Assembly: GCF_000518245.1 (NCBI RefSeq)
Contig: NZ_KI912405.1
Location: 148,110-212,109 of the forward strand
Direction of reading: 5' to 3'
Source of the DNA: Brachyspira alvinipulli ATCC 51933
GTDB taxonomy: Bacteria > Spirochaetota > Brachyspiria > Brachyspirales > Brachyspiraceae
DNA: 64,000 bases
Positions 1 to 9,021 of the stretch are shown here, piece after piece; the stretch's first letter is position 1; every line of letters begins with the position of its first letter. Position numbers and translations under genes: made by a program. A model generated the notes under the pieces. It had not been told where the DNA came from. It did not search any database and was given only the letters and a program-made list of their open reading frames with translations.

Positions 1-304
1 CGAATGCAATATTTTCAAAAACATTAAGATGAGGAAATAATGCATATCTTTGGAAAACAGTATTTACTTCTCTTTTATAAGCTGGAGTATCATTTATAAC
101 TTTTCCGTCAAAAAGCACTTCGCCTGAATTTGGCTTTATGAAACCAGCTATTGTTCTAAGTATAGTTGTTTTTCCGCAGCCTGATGGCCCTAAAAGGGTT
201 AAAAATTCTTTATCTTTGATATCAAGATTGAGATTTTCTAGTATAGTATTTTCTTCATACGAAACATTGATGTTTTTTAAAGACACGATAATATTATCGT
301 CCAT
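1..304 (-). CDS. potA: PotA-like spermidine/putrescine ABC transporter ATPase, 3' part outside window
   Basis: The first ~101 residues of a minus-strand ABC ATPase are visible; the rest lies beyond base 1. The Walker A motif GPSGCGKTT is near residue 40 and the Q-loop segment [16 protein letters not shown] near residue 85. That Q-loop with PHLNVFEN, and a GEVLFDGK segment before it, is typical of the polyamine importer ATPase PotA (COG3842), which energises PotBC/PotD uptake at the inner membrane. Closely related iron or sulfate importer ATPases cannot be fully excluded from the N-terminal part alone. The ATG is at 304, preceded by a G-rich ribosome site, in a leader that can fold over it (see the next entry). 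Confidence 0.85.
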   Translation of the reverse strand, partial: MDDNIIVSLKNINVSYEENTILENLNLDIKDKEFLTLLGPSGCGKTTILRTIAGFIKPNSGEVLFDGKVINDTPAYKREVNTVFQRYALFPHLNVFENIAF

Positions 305-310
305 AAACGA

Positions 311-411
311 CCCCCTATGCGTATATTTACAATAGCCTCCGTAAAATTACGTATATACATATTAACGTATAAAACGCAGTTTACTCGTCGCTTACCCGCA
401 TAGGGTTTTTT
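311..411 (-). promoter_or_regulatory. Structured 5' leader of potA that could sequester the ribosome site
   Basis: A perfect 9-bp inverted repeat (313-321 CCCTATGCG and 397-405 CGCATAGGG) brackets about 75 bases directly upstream of the potA start. The start-proximal arm overlaps the GGGGG ribosome site of potA, so pairing would hide it. Inside lies a second small hairpin (340-344 with 347-351, CGTAA/TTACG). The two nested elements suggest a translational switch, riboswitch or protein site. I do not recognise a named riboswitch class. The rest of 412-630 is AT-rich and I see no gene in it. Confidence 0.4.
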
Positions 412-630
412 TCGTTCTAGCTATTTATAGATTAATAAATAAACTATAATAAGCCTTTCTTAGTCAACAGATACACCTGCAAAGAATATCCATTACTCGA
501 GCTATTGCATAATTATTTTTTTAATTGGATTCAATATAATACAAATACAAATAATGTCAATACTATAAATAGATTTTTTATTCATTTTTTTAATGTTTTA
601 CATAATCATAATTTTTAACTACAAATAAAA

Positions 631-657
631 AATGGAGGATTTTTTTAATCCTCCATT
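631..657 (-). terminator. Rho-independent terminator of the lipoprotein gene
   Basis: AATGGAGGATT (631-641) pairs perfectly with AATCCTCCATT (647-657), an 11-bp stem with a 5-base loop. On the minus strand it is followed by a T-rich run, and it lies about 30 bases past the stop of the frameshifted lipoprotein gene. Confidence 0.85.
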
Positions 658-687
658 CATTGTTTCGTATATAAAAAAAATTATATA

Positions 688-1480
688 CTAGTTTATTTTT
701 TTAAAACTTCCTAATGACATGCTAGAATAAGTAAAACCAATGGAGGCAATAGTTATTTTATTGTTAGCATCTATTTGAAAATCCCAGTTAATAGATGATC
801 TTTTCAAAGATATAGTTAAAGTATCCTTAGTATCATTCAAAGACATCTCAGTACCTTTATAAAAATTTTCTTTCACAACAAGCTTTCCAGTAGAAGCATC
901 ATTTATGAAGAATGAAACAGGTATTTTTATAATTTTTGTATTTGAAATTGTAACAAATGTATCATCAATAGTTACACTTACAGTTGAACCCGATATATTT
1001 TGTCTTTGCCAAGTACCTTTATACTCTGTTGGTATACCTCTATCTGTTCTATCAATATCAATAAATCCTTCTATTATTGTACCATCAGTATTTTTCAAAT
1101 AAATAGTTCCTACATTATCATCAGTTTTAGGAAACATAATAATTCCGTTATAACTATTATTATATAATATATACTCTTTATAAGTTCCTGTATAATCATC
1201 ATCGCCATCTGCATTTTTACTGTAAATACTGCTTTTATCAAAAGAGTAAGTTCCTAATCCGCTAATACCTCCATCTTTAATAGTTATTTGATAAGTATTA
1301 CCGTCCATACTAAAAAAATTTATAACCTTTGCCATCATAAATAGAAGATATTCCATTAGCTTTGTAAGGAGATTCTACAACTGTACCGCCATCATTTGTA
1401 GGATCTGAAATATTATTGCCGCATCCGACAATTAACAAACTAGAAATTAACAAAGTAAATAAAAATAATCTTTTCATCAT
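688..1480 (-). pseudogene. Lipoprotein gene interrupted by a homopolymer frameshift
   Basis: The natural start is ATG 1480 with ribosome site AAGGAG nine bases upstream. It encodes an N-terminal signal ending in a lipobox (LLIVGC, then GNN) and about 55 residues, then meets TAG just after a run of seven T (plus-strand A run 1312-1318). Removing one T joins it to the downstream frame (KFFSMDGNTYQIT...), giving a 263-residue lipoprotein. The downstream part is rich in beta-strand-like repeats of Tyr, Thr and Gly and resembles small Brachyspira lipoproteins of unknown function; I do not recognise a domain. The single-base run could be phase variation, decay or a sequencing error. A terminator follows at 631-657. 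Confidence 0.7.
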
Positions 1481-1853
1481 ACAGTTTTCTCCTTATCAGC
1501 ATTCTTATAATAAGATATAAATTTTTATAAATTAGTCAACCGCAAGCTCTACCTCAACAAGCTCGGTACGCTTCGCGGGCACCTTCCCGCACGATACTAT
1601 TTAATCTTATCAAACGTCCACTATATGCGACCAAAGGAAGGCTGACTACCTATTATTGTACAAAAAGTAATAATTTATCTTACAGTAAAAACATATTTTA
1701 ACAATATTAGATTATATTATGAAAAAATTATAATTTATATTTACAAAATATTAAAATTGACAAAATATGGTTGTTTAGGTATATTTTTATAAATTAGTAA
1801 ATATAATATTATTACTTAAGAAAATTAATCAAAATACATGCTATTTTTAATTA
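1481..1853. other. Intergenic stretch with repeat debris and one promoter-like end
   Basis: I see no gene here. Around 1560-1600 is a short GC-richer patch (a CGCTTCGCGGGCACC-like string) resembling pieces of the dispersed intergenic elements. At 1757-1785 there is TTGACA, a 17-base spacer and TATATT reading rightward; it matches the conserved end of the dispersed repeat described at 2931-3222. It points into the 3' end of the convergent barrel gene, so any transcript would be antisense to it. Confidence 0.55.
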
Positions 1854-2909
1854 TCAATAATTATATTCCAATGCTATCTCAAATGTATGTTCCAAAATTT
1901 CATTACTTTTAAAAGGCGTATAATAATTAAAGGTAAAACTAAAATTATTATAATTGATAAGAAGTTTTGCATTTAAATCCATTTTATAATTAGGCGAATG
2001 AGAAAAATAAGTTATTATATTAAATAAATTGTTAAGGAAAGATAAATAAAGCCCTACCGAATAAAATGAATGGCTATATTCATAAAAATATTCTACATAA
2101 GGACTAAGTATAAAATCATAATTATAAATAAAAGTATAATTAATACCTAATAAACTTTTTATATCATTAAGACTCTTTCCTAAATTGTTGCTGCTTAAAA
2201 TATTATAAGTAACATTTCCATAAAGTTTAAATCCTATATCAAATATATATGAAGCCTCAAAACCAAGCATTAAATTATTTTTCTTTTGTAAGTCATAAGT
2301 ATATTTAGTTATTCCCATTAATCCCAAATGAGATGAAGAATATTTTAAATAATACCAAGAAGTATAATACTGTGGTTCTTTCAATAAATCTATTGATTTA
2401 GTGTCTGTAATGAAACCTATAGAATGCGTTATATTTCCCTGATAAAAATTAAGTTCAGTATTATATAAAGCCTCATAATCATTATAAAGTACGCTTTCAC
2501 CAACAAACATATACTGCCTGTTGAAACCTTCACCGAAATGGAATTTTCTCTTTCCTATATAAAAACCTAAAATTTCATTGATATAATTAAATTGTATTTC
2601 ATCGAATGTAAAAGAGAAATATGCCTTATTATCATTTTGTTTTATGAGATTGCCGTTATCATAAATAAGTTCTCTATTGTCTTTTGTGTATATTCTAATT
2701 GCAGGCTTGAATGAAAAATAAAAATTATTATTAAGATATTCAAATCCTAAATAAAAATAAGTATCATTACTTAATATTGAATTTGGTATATATTCATTTT
2801 CTTTTAAATCTATATAATTAAAACTATTCTTTATACCAAATTTAGGAGTTATATCAGCAAATACTATAGATGATACAGCAAATATAAAAAATAAAAAATA
2901 CCTTTTCAT
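1854..2909 (-). CDS. Outer-membrane beta-barrel protein, function unknown
   Basis: The 351-residue protein has a short signal peptide (MKRYFLFFIFAVSSIVFA) and then alternating aromatic/polar strands throughout, with a C-terminal tyrosine (ALEYNY), the usual signature of a BAM-inserted barrel. No plug or catalytic domain is visible. It most resembles the spirochaete porin-like or long-chain substrate barrel proteins in general layout, but I cannot assign a family. It is a single gene, and its promoter appears to be supplied by the end of a dispersed repeat (2931-2959), with the -10 about 21 bases from the ATG. Confidence 0.75.
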   Translation of the reverse strand: MKRYFLFFIFAVSSIVFADITPKFGIKNSFNYIDLKENEYIPNSILSNDTYFYLGFEYLNNNFYFSFKPAIRIYTKDNRELIYDNGNLIKQNDNKAYFSFTFDEIQFNYINEILGFYIGKRKFHFGEGFNRQYMFVGESVLYNDYEALYNTELNFYQGNITHSIGFITDTKSIDLLKEPQYYTSWYYLKYSSSHLGLMGITKYTYDLQKKNNLMLGFEASYIFDIGFKLYGNVTYNILSSNNLGKSLNDIKSLLGINYTFIYNYDFILSPYVEYFYEYSHSFYSVGLYLSFLNNLFNIITYFSHSPNYKMDLNAKLLINYNNFSFTFNYYTPFKSNEILEHTFEIALEYNY

Positions 2910-2930
2910 AAATCACAATTATCAACTTAA

Positions 2931-2959
2931 TATATACATAAACAACTATATTTTGTCAA
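2931..2959 (-). promoter_or_regulatory. Repeat-borne promoter of the barrel gene
   Basis: On the minus strand TTGACA (2954-2959), a 17-base spacer and TATATA (2931-2936) form a near-consensus vegetative promoter 21 bases upstream of the barrel gene start. The same sequence ends the dispersed intergenic element. Confidence 0.6.
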
Positions 2960-3222
2960 AATTAAAATTATATTTTCTTTTTAATATATGGGGCTTTGCC
3001 CCATACCCCAGTTTTTTTATTGGTATAAAAGAACCAAAAGAACTGCATTTTAGTATAAATATAGGATATATCCTATATTTAATAAGTATTTTTAAAATAT
3101 AAAGTTCTAGCAATTGCGTTTTTTGCTACTTTGGCAAAGCCCGCAGAGCGTGTGCGGCAAAAAAGTAGATAAAATTTACATAAAGTGCATCGGCTGACAA
3201 ACTTAAAAATTTTTAGTATATT
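2931..3222 (-). repeat. Dispersed intergenic element, copy 1 (outward promoters at both ends)
   Basis: About 290 bp. The left end is TATATA-N17-TGTCAA (minus-strand promoter); the right end is CTGACA-N17-TATATT reading rightward (3194-3222). Inside are GC-rich hairpins, for example GGGGCTTTGCCCC near 2990-3005, and strings shared with the copies at 12906-13219 and 43658-43973 (for example TAAAGTTCTAGCAATTGCG, compare the plus-strand version at 43765-43790). There is no open reading frame, so it looks like a non-autonomous, MITE-like element. The remainder up to 3410 holds a separate short GC-rich piece (GCCCGCCCACCCTTTAA near 3338-3355) found in other gaps; I see no gene there. Confidence 0.65.
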
Positions 3223-3410
3223 ATCAATTACAAACCAATTATATAAATATTTTTCATTTTCAAAAAATCACATTATAACCCAATGCCTAACCGAGCATAG
3301 CGAGGAAATACTCGATGCCTGGCGCAAAAAGTCCCGCCCGCCCACCCTTTAAAGTTAAACAAACATTTTTTAAAGAATAAGCCTGCAAATCCCAATTTTT
3401 TAAAAAATAA

Positions 3411-4523
3411 TTAAACTTTCTTCTCCTTAAAAGTCAATAACTTATCTCTATAATACTCATACTGTTTTTTACGCATTTCAATTTCCGCAGGCAACCCTGA
3501 ACTAATGTCATTACATAATGCCTCAAAACGGTCTAATATCTTAACTATACGCTCCTGCTCCTCCAAAGGCGGTACAGGAACAGGAAAATTATTTAACATT
3601 GGTCTTCTAATTGAAGTTACAGAAGAATGAAAAGAAGTTTTTTCTATATAATGTAAAAAAGTAGTTTTCATATAATAAAAATAATATTTAGGTATTACAT
3701 TTTTATCAATAATATGAATTCTGTAAGCTCTTTGATGTAAAGCATATTTTCCTTCAACATAATGAAATATTTTTCCAACACCTACACCATCTCCAGAAGT
3801 TATAATTGCTGTTTCATCATATTCATATTCATTTTTACTACGAACTTCTTGAGAACGTACAAAGAATGGATATTTACCATTTTCAATTTCTTCATTTGTA
3901 TTGCTACTACCTGTGCCTATTTCAGCAATGTCCGATAAGTTTTTCCATTCAATATCATCACCAAAAGTTAACAGCTTATCCCTATAATACTCATACTGTT
4001 TTTTTCTTAGTGTTAATTCTGTTGTTAATTCTGTTGTTAATTCTGTAAAAGTGTCTAATATACGTACTATTTCTTTTTGTATTTCTATTGGAGGGAGTGG
4101 AATTTCTATATTTCTTAAATTTTGCTGATTAATTTTAGGAGGTGTACCTCTTACAATATTACTTACATCAGTAGTTTGTAAATAATAAAATACAAATCTT
4201 AATGTATTAATATTATCATTAAATAAAATATGAGCATGATTATTAACCCATATTTTACCGCTAGCCCAGTTTAAAACAGGTGAGTTGTCTTTATTTATTA
4301 CACTACCATCTTCACCCATTAAAATAAATGTACCATCAAAAAGATAATTATCAACATAGTCTTGAATTCCATTAGCACCATAATAAGGATAAATCCCTTT
4401 CGTTCTTTTATCTTTAGAAACTGGTTTCCTTAAATTATCTAAAATACTAATAACTTCATCAAGTTTTTTATATTCCACGCCGTCGGGACAATATTTATTA
4501 AGCAATTCTTCCAATAAACTCAT
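3411..4523 (-). CDS. hsdS: Type I restriction-modification specificity subunit HsdS (orphan)
   Basis: The 370-residue protein has the HsdS plan: two target-recognition domains, each followed by a conserved helix. Domain 1 spans about residues 14-150 and ends in PLPPIEIQKEIVRILD; domain 2 spans about 195-320 and ends in PVPPLEEQERIVKILD. Each conserved helix closes with the same RKKQYEYYRDKLLTF, showing the internal duplication of the family. HsdS determines the split DNA target of the methylase/nuclease complex. No hsdM or hsdR lies in the window, so it is either an orphan partner of a distant system or a donor for domain shuffling. The central spacer carries a TELT tandem repeat (see 4012-4046). 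The start at 4523 has AAGG eight bases upstream. Confidence 0.92.
   Translation of the reverse strand: MSLLEELLNKYCPDGVEYKKLDEVISILDNLRKPVSKDKRTKGIYPYYGANGIQDYVDNYLFDGTFILMGEDGSVINKDNSPVLNWASGKIWVNNHAHILFNDNINTLRFVFYYLQTTDVSNIVRGTPPKINQQNLRNIEIPLPPIEIQKEIVRILDTFTELTTELTTELTLRKKQYEYYRDKLLTFGDDIEWKNLSDIAEIGTGSSNTNEEIENGKYPFFVRSQEVRSKNEYEYDETAIITSGDGVGVGKIFHYVEGKYALHQRAYRIHIIDKNVIPKYYFYYMKTTFLHYIEKTSFHSSVTSIRRPMLNNFPVPVPPLEEQERIVKILDRFEALCNDISSGLPAEIEMRKKQYEYYRDKLLTFKEKKV
4012..4046 (-). repeat. 12-bp tandem repeat in the HsdS spacer (TELT repeats)
   Basis: The unit GTTAATTCTGTT (plus strand) occurs almost three times in a row and encodes TELT-TELT-TELT between the two recognition domains. In the EcoR124 family, two versus three four-residue repeats at this place change the spacing of the recognised half-sites. 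Gain or loss of a unit keeps the frame. Confidence 0.85.
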
Positions 4524-4579
4524 ATAATAACCTTATTCACTATTATTAATAAGCATTATAGCAAATTATCAAAATAAAA

Positions 4580-5266
4580 CTACTTAAATAAACTAAATAG
4601 CATTTTCATGTTCTCGCTTCTGAAATACGAACTTGATGAACTTGAAGGCTCTGTCTTTGATATTTTACATACTGTACTTGTATTGGTATTGATAATCAAA
4701 TTATAAAATTCCATATAATCAAAACAACCTGTAGATGAATTATTTTTATATATTCCCTTTTTTAATGCTTTACCGCTATTATCAAAAAAATCTATACTAT
4801 AACCGCCTGCAATTTTTTTTAGTGTTGCTTTGGCATAAGGTACGCTCCTATTTTTCTTTACTAGATTTACTTCTTCAGAACTTATAACTTTTTCTACTTT
4901 GTAATCATCTATAAAGTTTATAGACATCAAATCATTCATATTCGCAGCACCTGTTACAACATAGTTTCCTGAAATTTTTAAAGCTGAATTTTGTTTCTCG
5001 CCTTGAATAAAAAATCCCTGCTTATTTGCCAAAAAAAGACTTCTGCTCTCTTTCAAATACATAAGCTTATAATCTTTTCCCACTATCATATCAAAATTAT
5101 TAACTTTCTTTTTGCCGTCTTTTATATCAGTGAAAGTTCCTGACATTTTATAACTTTTACCGTCTCTATTATAAATTTTAACAAAATCTTCAAATATATC
5201 CTGACTGTACAAATTAAAAGATAAAATACTTATTATAAATAAAATTTTTATTATTCTTTTATGCAT
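4580..5266 (-). CDS. Exported LolA-like outer-membrane lipoprotein-sorting protein
   Basis: The 228-residue protein starts at ATG 5266, chosen because the GAGG ribosome site overlaps the upstream alternative at 5281. A signal peptide (about residues 1-20, ending NLYSQ) is followed by a fold with the LolA-superfamily pattern: an FVKIYNRDGKSYKMSGTF strand, a polar-hydrophobic beta sheet with FDMIVGKDYKLMY, and a FIDDYKVE loop near residue 115. It ends in a Ser-rich tail. It is the last gene of the minus-strand set with a MacB-type permease and LolD-type ATPase, which supports a role in carrying lipoproteins or lipids across the periplasm. The family assignment is by pattern, not by alignment. 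Confidence 0.6.
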   Translation of the reverse strand: MHKRIIKILFIISILSFNLYSQDIFEDFVKIYNRDGKSYKMSGTFTDIKDGKKKVNNFDMIVGKDYKLMYLKESRSLFLANKQGFFIQGEKQNSALKISGNYVVTGAANMNDLMSINFIDDYKVEKVISSEEVNLVKKNRSVPYAKATLKKIAGGYSIDFFDNSGKALKKGIYKNNSSTGCFDYMEFYNLIINTNTSTVCKISKTEPSSSSSSYFRSENMKMLFSLFK

Positions 5267-5398
5267 ACTTTTACCTCGCATTAATCATAACTAAACTACA
5301 ATAAATAATAATCACCAAAAATTATAGAAAATATCGCAATACAATTAAATATCAAATATGATAAAATTAAACTTATCATCAAAATTCTTATTATAGTT

Positions 5399-6616
5399 TC
5401 ATACATATTTAATAACCTCTATTATAGGCATTCTAATAACCTTTATTATTGGATAAATACCTGCTAGTATTGATACAGATAATACCCATACAAATATTAA
5501 AACAGTATCTTTCAATGTTAGTAATAAACTTAAAGTATAACCATCTGTAGCACCCGGAAACTTGAATGTAAAATGAATAACATTTAATATGCTTGAAACA
5601 CCATAAGAAATAATTATTGAAATAACAGAACTCAACACTGCCATTATAATAATTTCCAAAAATAAAAGCAAAGTTACATTTTTTATATTTATTCCCAATG
5701 CACGCATAGTACCGAATTCATTTAAACGCTCTAAAAAATTTGTTGTAAGCATTTGCATAACTGAAACAAATACTAATATGCTTAATATAAATAATGCTAT
5801 TAAATAATTATTAGTATTCATATCAATAACAGAAAGTAAAAATGCATTCAAATCCTTCCAATCTCTAGCCTCATAATTTAAATTATTTTCATTGAAATAT
5901 TTATTAAGATTATTTTTTATTTCAGTTGCCTTTTTATAATCTTTTAAATATACGAGTAAATTATGAGCATTGCCGTATTCAAGCCCAAATACTTCATACA
6001 TAGCATTAAGAGGACAGTAAAGAGTAATAGCATCAGCAGCACTATTATTCAAAGACATTGAACCCACAGCCATTAAAGAACCTAGATTTATACCCTCTCC
6101 GAAATCTGTCATCAAATTTAAATATGGCGTATCATCATAATTGATATTAAAAAACTCTCCCAAATCTTTGCCCAAAACCATAGTATCAATATCATCATCA
6201 AATATAGGAGTTCCTGCCTTTATAGAAACTGATGACATTATTTTTGATGATTTTTCATAGGCATAACCTGAAAAGAATTTACTTTTACTTTCATTACCTA
6301 CAAGTCCGCTTATATCAAGTTTTTTCTGATAATCATTAACTTCATTTATAGTATCAAGTTTTTTATAAATAACTTCAAAATCATTACTATTAAGCATATT
6401 GATTTTTTCGCTTTTTGTATCCCAATAAGATTTATCTGCTATTACAACAGATCCTCCGCTTGTATTAACACTTATAATAATACCTTCTTTTGTGAAGTTA
6501 TTATATCCGCTTATCATCATAAGGGATACGAAAGACACTATAATAAGTATCATATTTAAAATTGTTCTGGTTTTATTATACCAAAGATTATCGAATGCTA
6601 ATTTTATTATATTCAT
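5399..6616 (-). CDS. ABC transporter permease, FtsX/MacB (LolC/E-like)
   Basis: 405 residues with the MacB/FtsX layout: one N-terminal membrane helix (about 10-35), a large extracytoplasmic domain (about 40-265), then three helices near 270-290, 315-345 and 375-395. The segment NEFGTMRALGINIKNV after the second helix is the typical FtsX coupling region. Such permeases do not move substrates through a pore but drive periplasmic lipoprotein or peptide handling. It lies 35 bases after the ATPase gene and before the LolA-like gene, so lipoprotein release or sorting is a reasonable role. Confidence 0.85.
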   Translation of the reverse strand: MNIIKLAFDNLWYNKTRTILNMILIIVSFVSLMMISGYNNFTKEGIIISVNTSGGSVVIADKSYWDTKSEKINMLNSNDFEVIYKKLDTINEVNDYQKKLDISGLVGNESKSKFFSGYAYEKSSKIMSSVSIKAGTPIFDDDIDTMVLGKDLGEFFNINYDDTPYLNLMTDFGEGINLGSLMAVGSMSLNNSAADAITLYCPLNAMYEVFGLEYGNAHNLLVYLKDYKKATEIKNNLNKYFNENNLNYEARDWKDLNAFLLSVIDMNTNNYLIALFILSILVFVSVMQMLTTNFLERLNEFGTMRALGINIKNVTLLLFLEIIIMAVLSSVISIIISYGVSSILNVIHFTFKFPGATDGYTLSLLLTLKDTVLIFVWVLSVSILAGIYPIIKVIRMPIIEVIKYV

Positions 6617-6651
6617 TTATCTGTCCAATTATAGTTATTAATAAAATTTTA

Positions 6652-7323
6652 TTATCTATTGAGTGTTACCTCTCCATCCCTCATAATATATTTTTTGTCT
6701 GCGTAGTCTTCTATCAATTCATCATGCGAAATAAAAAATCCTATACCGTTTCTTTTCTTTATAGTGCTTCTTATATATTCATAAATAAATTTGCTTGTTT
6801 CCGTATCTAAATTTGCACTAATCTCATCGCCGAATATATAATGTGCTTCGCTTACCAATGCCCTTGCAATTGCAACTCTCTGTTTCTGTCCTCCTGAAAG
6901 CTGTTCCGGTTTCTTCTTTTTTAAATTATCTATTTTTAAGTTTTCTAATATTTCATTAACTTTTTTATTTATATTAGAAGAACTTTCATTTAAAAATTTT
7001 AGAGGAAGTGCTACATTATCAAATACACTCTGAGTTTTCAAAAGCTCAAGCGACTGTAAAATGAGTCCTATGTTTGAAAGTCTGAAACTGCTTCTTTCTT
7101 TATCGCTTAATTTTGACACCTCTTTATCATTCCAATAAACAGAACCTGAAGTCGGAATATCTATACTCGATAATATATGAAGTAATGTACTTTTACCAGC
7201 CCCAGAAACTCCAGCCACCCATACAATTTCACCATCTTTTATTTCTAAACTTATATTCTTATTTGCTGTTATATTATAATCTTTAGTTTTATATATCTTT
7301 GAAATACTCTCGCATCTTATCAT
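6652..7323 (-). CDS. ABC transporter ATPase, LolD/MacB type
   Basis: 223 residues. Walker A is GVSGAGKST (about 39-47), Q-loop LILQSLELL (about 87), signature LSGGQKQR (about 141), Walker B YIFGDE with the catalytic Glu (about 163), and H-loop FISHDE (about 199). The size and the VFDNVALPL element match the LolD/MacB/FtsE group. The start lies two bases after the stop of the upstream repeat-protein gene, indicating one transcript, and the permease follows. It powers the adjacent FtsX-type permease. Confidence 0.9.
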   Translation of the reverse strand: MIRCESISKIYKTKDYNITANKNISLEIKDGEIVWVAGVSGAGKSTLLHILSSIDIPTSGSVYWNDKEVSKLSDKERSSFRLSNIGLILQSLELLKTQSVFDNVALPLKFLNESSSNINKKVNEILENLKIDNLKKKKPEQLSGGQKQRVAIARALVSEAHYIFGDEISANLDTETSKFIYEYIRSTIKKRNGIGFFISHDELIEDYADKKYIMRDGEVTLNR

Positions 7324-7325
7324 AA

Positions 7326-8108
7326 TTAAAAGTCAGAACCCTCCGCACTTAAAAATCCGTCCTTACCTTTATCATAAGAACTCTTTAATAAATATCCGTA
7401 AAAGCCTTTAGGATACATTTTTAAAGCTTCATCTAATTCTTTAAAAGCCTTATCTGTTTCATTTACTTTCATATATGCCATAGATCTATAAATATAAGCT
7501 CTGTAAACCATATAGTCTGGTAAATTGCTTGTATCATTTAAAGAATTCATTATAGAATAAAAAGCAGCATTATTATAAAAACCTAAAGTAGCTATCTGCC
7601 ACATTCCATATACTTGTTTTGCCCTTATATTATTTTTATCTTTTAATAAAGCCATACGTGCATAGGTATACATATCAACTATGACACTATAAGGATATTT
7701 GTTATTAAAAAAAGCAAGTGAAGTAAATGAGTTTGCAAAATTAGCAAATGAAGCATAAATATCTGAAGAACCTTTTTTGAAAACTTTATCTTTCTTGAGG
7801 TTATTGTATACCTCACCTAAAGTCTTATAATCTTCTTCAAAAGTTCCGCTTGCAATAGATACATTGGCCCAAAGAGTGTAGCATTCTATACTTAAATGCA
7901 TTTTCTCTTCTTCGCTTAAATTGCTATTCTTAACTCTATTTAAAATATCCTTAGCTTCGCTAGTTCTTACAAGTCTTGATCCTGAATGGTATTCATTATT
8001 TTTATTATCTATTTCTTTTAATATGGAATTGGCCTCGCTTGAAATCTCTCCATATAATCCGCATAAAAAGAAAGCGTTAATAAAAATAAAAACAATCACT
8101 CTAAACAT
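7326..8108 (-). CDS. Exported helical-repeat (TPR-like) protein
   Basis: 260 residues from ATG 8108, chosen for its AAGGAA ribosome site; an in-frame ATG at 8132 lacks one. A signal peptide (MFRVIVFIFINAFFLCGLYG) precedes an all-helical body with TPR-like pairs; the clearest is YRSMAYMKVNETDKAFKEL near the C-terminus. It contains no catalytic motif. It is coupled to the ABC ATPase gene (2-base gap) and preceded by a second exported helical protein, so both may be periplasmic partners of the Lol-like transporter. Confidence 0.6.
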   Translation of the reverse strand: MFRVIVFIFINAFFLCGLYGEISSEANSILKEIDNKNNEYHSGSRLVRTSEAKDILNRVKNSNLSEEEKMHLSIECYTLWANVSIASGTFEEDYKTLGEVYNNLKKDKVFKKGSSDIYASFANFANSFTSLAFFNNKYPYSVIVDMYTYARMALLKDKNNIRAKQVYGMWQIATLGFYNNAAFYSIMNSLNDTSNLPDYMVYRAYIYRSMAYMKVNETDKAFKELDEALKMYPKGFYGYLLKSSYDKGKDGFLSAEGSDF

Positions 8109-8129
8109 TTTAATTTCCTTATATTTATT

Positions 8130-8250
8130 CAACTTTTTCCCGCCGCACGCCTGCCAAAGGCACGCAGAGCGAGGGCGGACAGCGTCAAAGTTGCAAAAAG
8201 TGCAAATACTATAGCTTTATATAATTGCAATACATATCAGTATATTTAAT
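8130..8250 (-). repeat. Fragment of the dispersed intergenic element
   Basis: A GC-rich patch (near 8141-8180, CCGCCGCACGCC...GCGAGGGCGG) with AACTTTTTCCCGCCGC and AAAGTTGCAAAAAGTGC strings also found in the elements at 13990-14215 and 49473-49762. It sits between two genes of the putative Lol-like operon and contains no coding sequence. Confidence 0.5.
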
Positions 8251-8264
8251 AATTCTTAAATATA

Positions 8265-8987
8265 TCAATTAAACATTCCTTTTCCTTTGGCGTTCATATC
8301 AATAACGTTTTTTATAAAAGCTCCTTCTGGAAATATATCTTTTGCCATTTTTATATATTTATCATAATTGGCTTTATCATTATTTTTAAAATAAGCCTGA
8401 GAAGTCCATAAATAAACTATATGTTTTTCCCATTTCTCTTTAGCATTGCTTTCAGCCTTTTTAAATATTGGAAGCGATTTATCTATTCCGCCGCCTACAA
8501 ACTCAGGGCTGTATGCTGTGAGTATTGCTTTACCCAAAAGAGAAGGAAAATGATTCGCATTAATTTTTAAAGCATTATCATATATTTCTCCTGCCTTGCC
8601 TGAAAGTTTTATAACATCATTAAATGAAGAATAATTAATAGCTCCGCTCATAACATCAGCAACAGAAGCCATGTAATCAGCATCCTTCTCCGATAAAAGA
8701 GGAGTATTCTTTTTTATATTATCATTCAATAATTTATAAGTCTCTCTTTTACTTCTAGGATTCATATATATGTCCATAAGCAAAATAAGATTATCATAAG
8801 TTTGCTTTTCTATTTTTCCAACATTTGCTTTTTTCATTTTTTCTATAGCGAGATTTAAATCATCTGCTTTATTTGTATTAGCCATATAATACAAGTTATA
8901 AAGTTCATTAAATTCTTTGTTATATGAAAAAGATGAAATAGTCAAAACAAAAGATAAAAATAAAACTGTCAAAATCTTTCTCATCAT
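8265..8987 (-). CDS. Exported TPR-like protein
   Basis: 240 residues with a signal peptide (MMRKILTVLFLSFVLTISSFS) and an alpha-helical body. The segment LLGKAILTAYSPEFVGGGID followed by KSLPIFKKAE is like the conserved repeat of a small family of bacterial exported TPR proteins. The ribosome site AAGGAGGA is strong. It is the upstream gene of the set 8265-4580 and probably works with its paralogue-like neighbour at 7326-8108. Substrate and partner are unknown. Confidence 0.6.
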   Translation of the reverse strand: MMRKILTVLFLSFVLTISSFSYNKEFNELYNLYYMANTNKADDLNLAIEKMKKANVGKIEKQTYDNLILLMDIYMNPRSKRETYKLLNDNIKKNTPLLSEKDADYMASVADVMSGAINYSSFNDVIKLSGKAGEIYDNALKINANHFPSLLGKAILTAYSPEFVGGGIDKSLPIFKKAESNAKEKWEKHIVYLWTSQAYFKNNDKANYDKYIKMAKDIFPEGAFIKNVIDMNAKGKGMFN

Positions 8988-9021
8988 ATTAAATCCTCCT
9001 TAAAACAAAATACAATAAAAA

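Noticed and set aside
138..335. Plus-strand frame opposite potA
   Set aside because: Shadow of the potA coding strand; no ribosome site and no family resemblance.
395..411. Plus-strand rho-independent terminator (CCC-GCATA-GGG then T7)
   Set aside because: The stem is only 3-4 bp and no plus-strand gene ends upstream of it; the inverted repeat with 313-321 explains it better.
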